Positions 1 to 6,268 of a stretch of DNA of 7,062 nt are shown here, in pieces (position 1 is the stretch's first letter; the number at the start of each line of letters is the position of its first letter). Made by a program: the position numbers and the translations under genes. This DNA is from Rubrobacter sp. (GTDB taxonomy: Bacteria; Actinomycetota; Rubrobacteria; Rubrobacterales; Rubrobacteraceae). Below the pieces are notes generated by a model. The model did no database searches. It saw only the letters and a list, made by a program, of their open reading frames with translations, and had not been told where the DNA came from. The stretch spans positions 1 through 7,062 of the forward strand of contig JAFAPF010000489.1 in NCBI GenBank assembly GCA_019247245.1. Direction: 5' to 3'.

Positions 1-17
1 TCGTCGGAAGTCGACGG

Positions 18-833
18 TTAGTCCTCGGCCAAGATCTTTAGGACCTCTGCGTGGAGGGCTGTGTTGTTGGTGGCAAGAAGTCCCCCAGAGTCGTAGGTCC
101 AGGGTCCACCGGCGAGGTCCGTTACATGGCCGCCGGCTTCGGAGACTAGGAGGGCGGTAGGGGCATAGTCCCAGACGGTATTGCGGGTGCCTATGCAGAG
201 GTCGAGGTAGCCCGCTGCAACCCAGGCCCCACGAATGCCCGCGCTACCGAGCGAGCGGAGTTGCCAGCACGAACGGAAGAGCCTCAAGATCCCGTTTTTG
301 TGAGTTTGGTTGGCGGGCGGAAACGACACGTCTGCCCCAACGAAGGCGTGCTCGAGCTCCTCCGTCTCTCCGACGCGCAAGGCATAAGTCTTCCCTCCAG
401 AGTCCCGAAAGGACCCCGCGCCGAGCCTCGCGTGGTAGATGTCGCCGAGACGTGGAGCGCCGACGGCGGCGTGCTTTACCTTTTTACCCTCAACGACGGA
501 AATGCACGTACAGAAAATGGGGTTTGCTCGGGAGAAGTTGGCTGTGCCGTCCAGGGGATCAAGAAGCCAGGTATGGCCCGTGGGCGAGATCTTTCCCCCG
601 CTCTCTTCAGAGAGGATAGCGTCGTTGGGGTAGCGTTCGCTTATCCGAGAGATTAAGAGCTCTTCACAAAGCAGGTCTACCTCGGTTACAAGGTCCTTCG
701 GGGCCTTCTCCTTGATCTCACCAGGCGCTTCGTAGCGCAAGAGCTGCAACTCGCACACTTGGCGCGCTAAGTCGCGGACGAAGTGATGTAGTTCTTCGGA
801 AGAAGCTTCCGAGGAGCTATCTGAGGTACTCAC
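18..833 (-). CDS. Inositol monophosphatase family protein (SuhB/HisN-like sugar phosphatase)
   Basis: A 271-aa cytoplasmic phosphatase of the Mg-dependent, Li-sensitive inositol monophosphatase superfamily. The signature motifs appear in order: KDLVTEVD (about residues 46-53), the metal-binding SEES (E76-E77), DPLDGTANF (D92, D95, G96, T97), an RSLGSAG segment near 193-199, and [15 protein letters not shown] from 221 (D222 is the second-site metal ligand). These residues bind two to three Mg ions and hydrolyse a phosphate monoester. The substrate cannot be decided: inositol-1-phosphate, histidinol phosphate and fructose-1,6-bisphosphate are all used by close relatives. Length is normal and no key residue is missing. 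The start is GTG at 833, without a clear Shine-Dalgarno. It overlaps the sigma factor stop by 17 nt, so translation is probably coupled. In Mycobacterium tuberculosis suhB also lies close to sigA, which supports an old actinobacterial neighbourhood. The family call is secure; the exact enzyme is not. Confidence 0.93.
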   Translation of the reverse strand: MSTSDSSSEASSEELHHFVRDLARQVCELQLLRYEAPGEIKEKAPKDLVTEVDLLCEELLISRISERYPNDAILSEESGGKISPTGHTWLLDPLDGTANFSRANPIFCTCISVVEGKKVKHAAVGAPRLGDIYHARLGAGSFRDSGGKTYALRVGETEELEHAFVGADVSFPPANQTHKNGILRLFRSCWQLRSLGSAGIRGAWVAAGYLDLCIGTRNTVWDYAPTALLVSEAGGHVTDLAGGPWTYDSGGLLATNNTALHAEVLKILAED

Positions 834-1923
834 GCAGATTCTGGGTACGACGCTGCTCGCGGAGGAGGTTAAGAGTCTTCATCTGAATCTGCCTAACCCG
901 TTCGCGGGTGATGTCAAACTCGCGACCGACCTCCTCGAGGGTGCGGGGCCTATCATCTCTCATTCCGAAGCGGAGCTCGATGATCTGGCGCTCCCTCTCC
1001 GGCAGCTCGTTTAAAGCCTCCCTGAGATGGGACTTCAAGAGCGCCTCCGAGACCGCCTCCGTCGGCGTTACGGTACCTGCGTCTTCGAGGAAGTCACCAA
1101 GGTGAGAGGAGTCTTCGTCGCCGACCGGGGTCTCGAGGCTGATGGCTCTCTGGCTGATCTCCTGCAAGCGCAGAATCTCCTCAACCGACACCTCGAGCTC
1201 GCGGGCGATCTCCTCGTCGGTAGGCTCACGTCCTAAGGTTTGCGTCATGCGACGGTGCGTCCGATGGAACTTATTAACCTTCTCGACCATGTGCACCGGG
1301 ATGCGGATAGTGCGTCCTTTGTCGGCGATGGCGCGGGTGATGGCCTGCCGGATCCACCAGGTCGCGTATGTAGAGAACTTGTACCCCTTGTGATAGTCGA
1401 ACTTCTCTGCGGCTCGGATAAGGCCAAGGTTGCCTTCCTGGATGAGGTCGAGGAACGAGACCCCCCGGTTACGGTACTTCTTGGCGATCGAGACCACGAG
1501 CCGTAAGTTCGCCTCGACCAGCCTATCCTTGGACCGTTTACATCCTCGGGCGATGCCCTTGGCGAGCCTTATCTCATCAGCATGCGTCAGCAGCTTGACG
1601 CGTCCGATCTCTGCGAGGTACATCCTTATAGAGTCGCCGGCCGCCACCGCATGTGCTATCTGTATCGCGGGGGTCTCTGGTAGCTGTGTTGTATCAGACG
1701 GCGAAACGGCCCCGGAGGCAACCGGGGCCGTTTCGCTGGTTTCCACGATGCTTATGGCTTCTTCTTCGAGGGTAGCGTAGAACTCCTCAACCTCAGCCGC
1801 CGAGAGCTCTCCATCCTGCAACAGATCCGCGACGTCCTCGGTGCTTATGAATCCCTGGGTCCTGCCCCGGTTCAGAAGCTCGTCCGTTCGTTCTGCCAGC
1901 AGCGCGGTGTTCTCGGTTGACAT
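817..1923 (-). CDS. sigA: Primary RNA polymerase sigma factor (SigA/RpoD, sigma-70 group 1)
   Basis: A 368-aa housekeeping sigma factor that directs RNA polymerase to -10/-35 promoters. Residues about 10-60 resemble region 1.1 (a helical acidic segment, [12 protein letters not shown]). A Pro/Thr/Ala-rich linker follows (63-95). Region 1.2 is at 97-128 ([16 protein letters not shown]). Region 2 is at about 135-205, with the diagnostic [34 protein letters not shown] and AIT melting residues. Region 3 is at about 206-285, and region 4 ends in the helix-turn-helix [20 protein letters not shown] (about 327-346). Upstream in-frame codons would allow a start at 1968, but the ATG at 1923 has a good Shine-Dalgarno (GAGAGGAG, about 4 nt spacing) and begins the expected N-terminus, so it is preferred. 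The gene heads a two-gene unit with the phosphatase. Oddity: the linker codons contain a perfect 15-bp inverted repeat. Confidence 0.95.
   Translation of the reverse strand: MSTENTALLAERTDELLNRGRTQGFISTEDVADLLQDGELSAAEVEEFYATLEEEAISIVETSETAPVASGAVSPSDTTQLPETPAIQIAHAVAAGDSIRMYLAEIGRVKLLTHADEIRLAKGIARGCKRSKDRLVEANLRLVVSIAKKYRNRGVSFLDLIQEGNLGLIRAAEKFDYHKGYKFSTYATWWIRQAITRAIADKGRTIRIPVHMVEKVNKFHRTHRRMTQTLGREPTDEEIARELEVSVEEILRLQEISQRAISLETPVGDEDSSHLGDFLEDAGTVTPTEAVSEALLKSHLREALNELPERERQIIELRFGMRDDRPRTLEEVGREFDITRERVRQIQMKTLNLLREQRRTQNLREYLR
1701..1736. repeat. Perfect 15-bp inverted repeat inside the sigma factor coding sequence
   Basis: Arms GCGAAACGGCCCCGG (1701-1715) and its exact reverse complement (1722-1736) are separated by 6 nt (AGGCAA). 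The repeat has an A-run on one side and a T-run on the other, so on either strand the RNA would form a very stable GC-rich hairpin of the intrinsic-terminator shape. It is translated in frame as part of the Ala/Ser/Val-rich linker between sigma regions 1.1 and 1.2 (about residues 63-75). The symmetry is read directly; any role (attenuation, mRNA stability, inserted palindromic element) is inference. Confidence 0.9.
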
Positions 1924-1987
1924 CCGTCTCCTCTCGTAGCCCAGGGACGCGTGGCAGTGAGCCCTCAACGCGCCTGTTTACCAACGC

Positions 1988-2017
1988 TTTATGAATTTTT
2001 GTGAAATAACCAGTCTA
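1988..2017 (-). promoter_or_regulatory. Candidate -35/-10 promoter for the sigma factor gene
   Basis: Read on the minus strand, TAGACT (2017-2012, 4/6 to TTGACA) is followed after 18 bp by CATAAA (1993-1988, 4/6 to TATAAT), in an AT-rich patch of an otherwise GC-rich intergenic region. This would give a leader of about 60 nt before the ATG at 1923. It is pattern matching only; a TTACCCT element further upstream is a possible alternative. Confidence 0.3.
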
Positions 2018-2137
2018 GGGTAACACACGGTTCGGGAAGCGTCACCGCGAATTTTAGTAACATTGTTCACACGAACGACACTGGGACGCCATCCGGTGAT
2101 CGCGTTGTGGTTTGGCGCGCGTTCACCTCCCCGCTCT

Positions 2138-2146
2138 TGCTACACT
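2138..2146 (+). promoter_or_regulatory. Candidate extended -10 giving a leaderless murE transcript
   Basis: TGC-TACACT (2138-2146) fits an extended -10 (TGn-TAnnnT). Its expected transcription start falls at about 2153-2154, exactly on the GTG chosen as the murE start. No convincing -35 is visible at 17 bp. Leaderless mRNAs with this spacing are common in Actinobacteria (family knowledge); their use here is inferred. Confidence 0.35.
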
Positions 2147-2153
2147 ACGGGAT

Positions 2154-3659
2154 GTGGTCTTTCTGGATCGCGCACAGTTGTCTCGTATCCTAACGGAGCT
2201 TCCGCCGGAGGTGGACGGCGTTGAAGGGGTGACCCACGACTCGCGCCTCGTCGAGCCTGGATTTGCCTTTGTAGCGGTTCCTGGCTTTAAGCGCGACGGC
2301 GTGGAGTTCGTCCCGGAGGCTTTACGGCGTGGGGCAGCACTCATCGTCGCCGAACGCGGGATCCCCGCAGGCGTACCCTCGGTCCTCGTCCCCGACACCC
2401 GGAGGGCGCTTGCGGCGCTCGCATGTGCGGTGTTCAGAAACCCATCAGAGGACATGGCCGTTTACGGTATCACAGGCACCAACGGCAAGACCACGACCTC
2501 ATATGTTTTGTACTCTATTCTCTCTGCCGCCTACGGGCCCGAGAAGTGCGGCCTCATGACCACCGCCGAAACGATCTTTGGGGATGAGCGACGTCCGGCC
2601 ATCCGCACGACGCCCGAGGCCGTCGAAGCGCAGGGTACCCTACGAGAGATGGTGAATACCGGAGTCGAGCATGGTGTAGTGGAGGTCTCCTCGCACGGGA
2701 TCGTCCTCAGGCGCATCGAAGGCACGCGCTTTGCGGGTGCGCTCTTTACCAACCTCACCCGAGATCACCTCGACTTGCACGGCTCGATGGAGGAGTACTA
2801 CGCAGCCAAGCGTGAGCTCTTCCTTTGGGTTTCTGCATCGGGTCCGAAGCTCGCCAACGCTGACGATGCTTACGGGCGACGGTTGGCCGGGGAGATCCCA
2901 GGCGTAAAGACGTTCGGTGTTGCGGAGGATGCAGACTACCGCGTGGAAGACGTTGGGTCCGCGCGAGGGGGAACCTCCTTTCTGCTCCGCCACCCGGACG
3001 GCATCCTAAAGATCGAAAGCCCCTTGCTTGGCGGGTATAACGTCGAAAACGTTGCGGGGGCGGCGGCGCTTGCCCTGGCTTCGGGGGTGGGGGAGGAGGT
3101 GGTGGGTTATGCTGTACAGAAGATGGGGCAGGTGCCAGGCAGGTTCGAGCGAATCTCGGCGCCCGAATGCCACGGCTTTAAGGTGATTGTAGACTACGCT
3201 CACACCGACACCGGGCTTGAAGTCGTACTCAACGTCACACGCAGGATAGTAGAACAGGGGAAAGGAAATAGTGATTCCGGCCGGTCGGGCCGCGTCATCT
3301 GCGTGTTTGGGGCGGCGGGAGATCGAGATGAGGCGAAGCGTCCTGCGATGGGTCAGGTCGCGGCTAACCTTGCCGAGCTAAGCATAATAACCACCGATGA
3401 TGCCTATACCGAGGATCCTGGAAAGATAGCCCGCGAAGTCGCGCTGGGATCCGAGGGTGGCCCTGGACGGTACGAGATCGTGCTCGATCGGCGAGCGGCT
3501 ATAGAGCGAGCTTTGAGGGTTGCTGAACCTGGTGACGTAGTCTTCGTAGCAGGCAAGGGTCACGAGAGGATACAGCACCTCCCGGAGGGTGATGTGCCCT
3601 TCCACGACGCGAGCGTCATCCGGGAGCTGTTGGAGAAGCTTGAAGGGAAAGGTGGGTAA
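2154..3659 (+). CDS. murE: UDP-N-acetylmuramoyl-L-alanyl-D-glutamate ligase (MurE, Mur ligase family)
   Basis: A 501-aa cytoplasmic ATP-dependent ligase that adds the third stem amino acid to UDP-MurNAc-L-Ala-D-Glu in peptidoglycan synthesis. The N-terminal substrate domain has VEGVTHDSRLVEPGFAFVAV (from residue 23). The P-loop GTNGKTT is at 108-114. The central domain shows EVSSHG, FTNLTRDHLDLHGSMEEYY and the lysine likely to be carbamylated, K219 in AAKRELF. The C-terminal domain has VDYAHT, FGAAGDRDEAKRPAMG and VAGKGHE. The loop that reads DNPR in meso-diaminopimelate enzymes is DDAYTEDP here (415-422), so the amino acid added is probably not meso-DAP; L-lysine or another residue is more likely. 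A TTG at 2112 would add 14 residues (515 aa), but GTG 2154 gives the family-like N-terminus and fits a leaderless promoter. The downstream regulator gene overlaps its stop, indicating an operon. Confidence 0.95.
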   Translation: MVFLDRAQLSRILTELPPEVDGVEGVTHDSRLVEPGFAFVAVPGFKRDGVEFVPEALRRGAALIVAERGIPAGVPSVLVPDTRRALAALACAVFRNPSEDMAVYGITGTNGKTTTSYVLYSILSAAYGPEKCGLMTTAETIFGDERRPAIRTTPEAVEAQGTLREMVNTGVEHGVVEVSSHGIVLRRIEGTRFAGALFTNLTRDHLDLHGSMEEYYAAKRELFLWVSASGPKLANADDAYGRRLAGEIPGVKTFGVAEDADYRVEDVGSARGGTSFLLRHPDGILKIESPLLGGYNVENVAGAAALALASGVGEEVVGYAVQKMGQVPGRFERISAPECHGFKVIVDYAHTDTGLEVVLNVTRRIVEQGKGNSDSGRSGRVICVFGAAGDRDEAKRPAMGQVAANLAELSIITTDDAYTEDPGKIAREVALGSEGGPGRYEIVLDRRAAIERALRVAEPGDVVFVAGKGHERIQHLPEGDVPFHDASVIRELLEKLEGKGG

Positions 3660-3921
3660 CTTGCAAGACGGAGGCAAGGGCGAGGTGCTCCGGCGCTTGA
3701 AAAGCGTCGAGGGGCACGTCCGGGGCGTAGCGAAGATGGTCGAAGGCGGCGACGCCACCTACGCCGACGTCGTCCAGCAGACGAATGCGATCTTCTCGGC
3801 GATCCGAAGCATCAACACGGTTCTTCTGAGAGACTTTGTCGAAGAACGCGCTCAAAAGGAAGGAGCCTCCGAGGAGATGGTAAAAGACCTCATGAAAGCC
3901 ATAGACCGGGTGGTGAAGTAG
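3652..3921 (+). CDS. CsoR/RcnR/FrmR-type (DUF156) regulator lacking the canonical ligands
   Basis: An 89-aa all-helical regulator. LRRLKSVEGHVRGVAKMVEGG (about residues 13-33) is the family's first-helix signature, followed by DVVQQTNAIFSAIRSINTVLLRDF (39-62). Members form tetramers that bind GC-rich operators and release them on binding Cu(I), Ni/Co, formaldehyde or persulfides. The usual ligands are absent: the helix-2 cysteine (Y-C-x-D-V) aligns with Y37, the D-H position is F62, and the second cysteine is R66. The protein has no cysteine at all. The trigger must therefore differ, or DNA binding may be constitutive. GTG 3652 (AAGGG 4 nt upstream) overlaps the murE stop by 8 nt; TTG 3661, preceded by AAAGGTGG, is an equally plausible start (86 aa). 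The position between murE and a membrane protein is not a typical metal-efflux context. The family call is firm; the function is unknown. Confidence 0.85.
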   Translation: MGNLQDGGKGEVLRRLKSVEGHVRGVAKMVEGGDATYADVVQQTNAIFSAIRSINTVLLRDFVEERAQKEGASEEMVKDLMKAIDRVVK

Positions 3922-3945
3922 GGTGGATCAGGAAGCGAGCTGGGG

Positions 3946-4263
3946 ATGAGACGTATTAACTCGCGCGCTCACTCCCTTGTTCTGTTCGGAGGAGTGTTGC
4001 TCCTGTCACTCTTGGGCGGTGTTGCGGGGATGATTTCTTTCCTCCTGCTACGTGCAGGGTATAGCCCTCTCGTGTGGGGGCTGTTGCCGTTCCTTACCTT
4101 GCTTCTGGTCGCCCTCATACTCGCCACGGTCCTTTGGTGGGCCGCTGGCGGTACCCTGCGGTCGGGTGTCAGCCAACCCGACGCTTCTGGGGAGACACCG
4201 CGTGAAGGCTCACCCCCCGAAGGGCAACCTCGCGGAGGAGCACGCCGTAGGGATGATGTATAG
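3946..4263 (+). CDS. Small two-helix membrane protein of unknown function
   Basis: A 105-aa protein with two strongly hydrophobic segments, about residues 11-35 and 43-66, joined by a short RAGYSP turn. A hydrophilic tail rich in Pro, Gly, Arg and Glu follows (about 70-105). A basic N-terminus (MRRINSRAH) suggests that both ends face the cytoplasm, by the positive-inside rule. I recognise no family. It starts 24 nt after the regulator's stop and is probably in the murE operon; only a weak GGAAG lies upstream of the ATG. Its stop codon lies inside the left copy of the direct repeat, so an insertion there would leave the protein unchanged. GC-rich coding texture stops abruptly at this gene's end. 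Confidence 0.7.
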   Translation: MRRINSRAHSLVLFGGVLLLSLLGGVAGMISFLLLRAGYSPLVWGLLPFLTLLLVALILATVLWWAAGGTLRSGVSQPDASGETPREGSPPEGQPRGGARRRDDV

Positions 4264-4268
4264 TACGG
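4252..4268 (+). repeat. Left copy of flanking direct repeat
   Basis: GATGATGTATAGTACGG matches 6556-6572 at 16 of 17 positions; the first 13 bases are identical. It covers the stop codon of the membrane-protein gene and marks the point where sequence changes from GC-rich coding DNA to lower-GC, gene-poor DNA. It may be a target-site duplication or an attachment core. The GATGATG part is low-complexity, so chance cannot be excluded. Confidence 0.7.
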
Positions 4269-4883
4269 ATCCTATGGTCAGTGGTCGTCGCTTCAGAAAG
4301 CGACCGATTTGCAGGTAAATCAACGGTAATGACTAGGGGGGTGGCGAAAACATCAGGCCGACTTACTGCGATGGTACTACGACCCGCTACAGAGCAGTTT
4401 GCAGTATAGATAAACCGCAACATCATACGGTACATTAGTGCTGACGCAGAACGTTTCTCGGTAAGAAGCATACCTTGATGGGCAGTGTGAGTAAGTGAGT
4501 AATAATAGTGTAAACCGCTATTAGGAACTCAAGGGTTCTTTATGCGGGGCAGCTTCCGCTTAGCTCTGGCAGGGGAACTATTAGCCATTGCATCGCTCTT
4601 GGCTTGTCGATCTTCTCCAAATACCGGTGAACTAGGACCTTTTCTCTTCTGCCGACGTAAAATGACTACCCTCTTCGCTCCCACTTGTGCTCCCAGCAGA
4701 GTAACGCTTGCGCTCATGTGTGAGGCTGCCGGATCAACTTAAAGAGGAATTTACGCCTCCATCCTGTTCCACAGTATTTGGCCCGCGCTTCGGTAGCCGC
4801 AATGCTCGGAGCACTCCCAAGTGGCTTGAGCGATGATGGTTGAGAGCGCTCACCCAATGCCCTCGTGTCTTAGAGGCGATTGT
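4264..4883. other. Gene-poor stretch without a convincing gene
   Basis: About 620 bp with stops in all frames and mixed base composition. The only plus-strand open frame of note (4542-4742, 66 codons, AAGGG 8 nt before its ATG) has a vaguely lipobox-like SLLAC, but an acidic residue in its hydrophobic stretch and no recognisable domain, so it is not called as a gene. On the minus strand near 4760-4850 a short frame reads WECSEHCG, which could be a scrap of a zinc-ribbon protein. A small hairpin lies at 4287-4304. The stretch reads as decayed or non-coding DNA. Confidence 0.6.
4287..4304 (+). terminator. Weak hairpin after the membrane-protein gene
   Basis: GTCGCTT-CAGA-AAGCGAC is a perfect 7-bp stem with a 4-nt loop, 23 nt after the stop at 4263. 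It is followed by CGATTT, without a real U-run. It could stop transcription from the murE operon, but without the U-tract it is a weak candidate. Confidence 0.3.
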
Positions 4884-5288
4884 TTATGATAGACGCTGTT
4901 GCGTTGGCGAGGCGTCGGGACTCGTGACGTCATGTAGATCAAATTGAGTGGCTGAGGTCGGAGCATGGCACTCAAAGGCTGAAAGCTGGGTAGTGCCAAA
5001 CACCGTAACAGCAGTAGGAGTGTCACAGACTTGCCCCTCAGCTATCATCCCTTTGCCCAAAGGAGTACACGTCCCTGAGGGAGCTGTGTAAGGGGTGCCA
5101 GTGCACGATAGAGTACCTCCAGGATCGGGCACTGTATAACTACCTGACTGCTGTGCAGGAACAAAGACACTAACCGCTGGATTAGAGGCATTTTGCTGGG
5201 CCACAGCAGGGACGCTGGTGGCTAACAGCATCGCTACTAGCGCTGCAGCCAGCAGTAGCACCATCGACTTCTTCTTCATCGACATCAT
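4884..5288 (-). CDS. Small secreted protein of unknown function with four cysteines
   Basis: A 134-aa protein with a textbook Sec signal peptide: basic MMSMKKK, hydrophobic core (about residues 9-23), and a likely signal-peptidase I site after AVA (A30), leaving a mature chain that starts QQNASNP. The mature part (about 104 residues) is rich in Thr, Ser, Pro, Gly and Ala and has four cysteines (62, 74, 88, 107), which could form two disulfides outside the cell. I recognise no domain. An upstream ATG at 5312 is in frame, but a strong AAGGAGG lies 5-8 nt before the ATGs at 5288 and 5285, which fixes the start there. The strong ribosome site and intact frame suggest a functional gene, unlike its broken neighbours. 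It lies downstream of the SOD-like pseudogene on the same strand, with a 247-bp gap. Confidence 0.75.
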   Translation of the reverse strand: MMSMKKKSMVLLLAAALVAMLLATSVPAVAQQNASNPAVSVFVPAQQSGSYTVPDPGGTLSCTGTPYTAPSGTCTPLGKGMIAEGQVCDTPTAVTVFGTTQLSAFECHAPTSATQFDLHDVTSPDASPTQQRLS

Positions 5289-5422
5289 TTCCCCCTCCTT
5301 TTTTCTAAGCAATCCCAGCGAATCTCCGTTAGTCCGCTGTTGCTCTATTCACTATCTTATCTGAAACTCCTTGTGGTCGTTATTCATAGACCCTCCAGAT
5401 GTTGGGCACCTGCAAACTTTCT

Positions 5423-5439
5423 AAGCGCTCATAGCGCTT
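5423..5439. repeat. 7-bp inverted repeat between the SOD-like pseudogene and the secreted-protein gene
   Basis: AAGCGCT-CAT-AGCGCTT is a perfect stem with a 3-nt loop, about 97 nt beyond the SOD-like stop and 135 nt before the secreted-protein start (minus-strand reading). There is no following U-run, so it is either a weak terminator or a regulatory palindrome. A second short palindrome, GTCAC-A-GTGAC, lies at 5491-5501 in the same gap. Nothing else gene-like is seen in 5289-5535. Confidence 0.45.
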
Positions 5440-5535
5440 CACTAAAGGGCTGCCGTTGTCTCCATGATCGTTTCTCTACACGCTCGTAACGTCACAGTGA
5501 CTTCTGTTGCCCAGTAGTAGAGTCTTCTCGCAAAC

Positions 5536-6077
5536 TCATTGACTGATGACGCCGCAGGCAATGCGGTCACCACTGTTGCCAGCCGGATTGGTCATTTGGT
5601 TATCCGCTTTGGCATAGATGACAAGCGAAGTGCCACCAGAATGGAATAGCGACGTATCGCTACTTGGGGCGAGTGTTACACCGTCGATTATCGTCTCATA
5701 CACAGCGTTCCCGTTGTTACTTGTCACAAGGTTGACATATCCCCCGCATGGGGGCCCTGCGGGTTCTCCAACCCATGGTGTTTGCTGCCCGGATTGAAAT
5801 GGGTACCGCAGATTGGAAGTTCGGAGGGGTACACTCGCCGGTTTCATGGATATAGATCCCATATTTTCCTGGGTTAGTTTCCGCGCCGCCAAGAAGATGT
5901 GTACACCATCCTGAGTCTCTGTAAACTCTACTGCCCCGACTGGGTTTACCTGATCTCGCTAAGCCGCGCTGTTGTTGTAGTGTTTGTGGACAGAAAGCTG
6001 GCAACGAGCACGATCGCTAGGATTGCTACTCTGAGTAACACGACCATTATGTGAATGACTTTGTCAAAAGCGTTCAT
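5536..6077 (-). pseudogene. Cu/Zn superoxide dismutase-like gene broken by four single-base losses
   Basis: An ATG at 6077 with AAGGAG 6 nt upstream opens a signal/anchor sequence (hydrophobic about residues 8-29), but the frame ends at a TAA (5948-5946). SOD-like sequence then continues across shifting frames. Adding one base near 5949-5950, in the GGG at 5871-5873, in the CC at 5806-5807 and near 5735-5736 restores one frame of 181 codons plus stop. It contains VGAVEFTETQDGVHIF, GIYIHETGEC, AGTHFNPGSKHHG, GPHAGDMVNLV and DRIACGVI, all typical SodC blocks. In the restored numbering the zinc ligands (H94, H101 or H102, H111, D114), disulfide cysteines (C83, C176) and arginine (R173) are present. 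The copper-only histidines are Tyr (Y76, Y156). As written it cannot make the full protein. Either it is a recent pseudogene or the bases were missed in sequencing. The family assignment is strong. Confidence 0.88.
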
Positions 6078-6110
6078 GGGATGCTCCTTTCACAACTTGC
6101 TCCATGAGAT

Positions 6111-6140
6111 ATTGTCTCTTTTTGCATTCCGAGATTCCAA
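6111..6140 (-). promoter_or_regulatory. Candidate promoter of the SOD-like gene
   Basis: On the minus strand, TTGGAA (6140-6135, 4/6 to TTGACA), an 18-bp spacer and GACAAT (6116-6111, 4/6 to TATAAT) would start RNA at about 6104. That gives a leader of roughly 27 nt carrying the AAGGAG site. The position fits well, but the matches are modest. Confidence 0.35.
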
Positions 6141-6167
6141 ATATGCACCTGCTACCCGCACCTAACA

Positions 6168-6191
6168 TACTGGGGCTCAGGCTGCCCAGTA
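6168..6191. repeat. 7-bp inverted repeat upstream of the SOD-like promoter
   Basis: TACTGGG (6168-6174) pairs perfectly with CCCAGTA (6185-6191) around a 10-nt loop. In the minus direction it lies between the anchor-tail remnant (stop at 6269) and the SOD-like promoter, where a terminator for the upstream gene would sit. No U-run follows, so the function is uncertain. Confidence 0.4.
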
Positions 6192-6268
6192 GCTTTATTC
6201 TGCGAAGTTACCTAGGACAAGGTTTGCGAGTATCCGCATAAGTAGGCCTCCTAGTGGTTAAGGTTTTC

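Noticed and set aside
261..656. 131-codon plus-strand frame
   Set aside because: Antisense shadow of the clearly conserved inositol monophosphatase gene.
1430..1780. 116-codon plus-strand frame
   Set aside because: Antisense to conserved sigma factor regions; no independent signal.
1924..1968. Longer sigma factor beginning at 1968
   Set aside because: The extra 15 residues contain the good Shine-Dalgarno of the ATG at 1923 and do not resemble sigma N-termini.
2065..2076. GTTC-ACAC-GAAC as a LexA (SOS) box
   Set aside because: The half-sites are in the opposite order to the Gram-positive GAACnnnnGTTC box, and neither neighbour is an SOS gene.
2640..2993. 117-codon minus-strand frame
   Set aside because: Antisense shadow inside murE.
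4542..4742. 66-codon plus-strand gene with lipobox-like SLLAC
   Set aside because: Acidic residue in the hydrophobic stretch, no recognisable domain, weak ribosome site and a decayed neighbourhood; likely a chance frame.
4264..4883. tRNA or other structured RNA gene in the gene-poor stretch
   Set aside because: No T-loop GTTCRA-type motif with matching acceptor arms was found.
5536..6004. Two separate overlapping minus-strand genes (5536-5892 and 5717-6004)
   Set aside because: Each contains only part of the SodC-like sequence; together they are frameshifted pieces of one gene starting at 6077.
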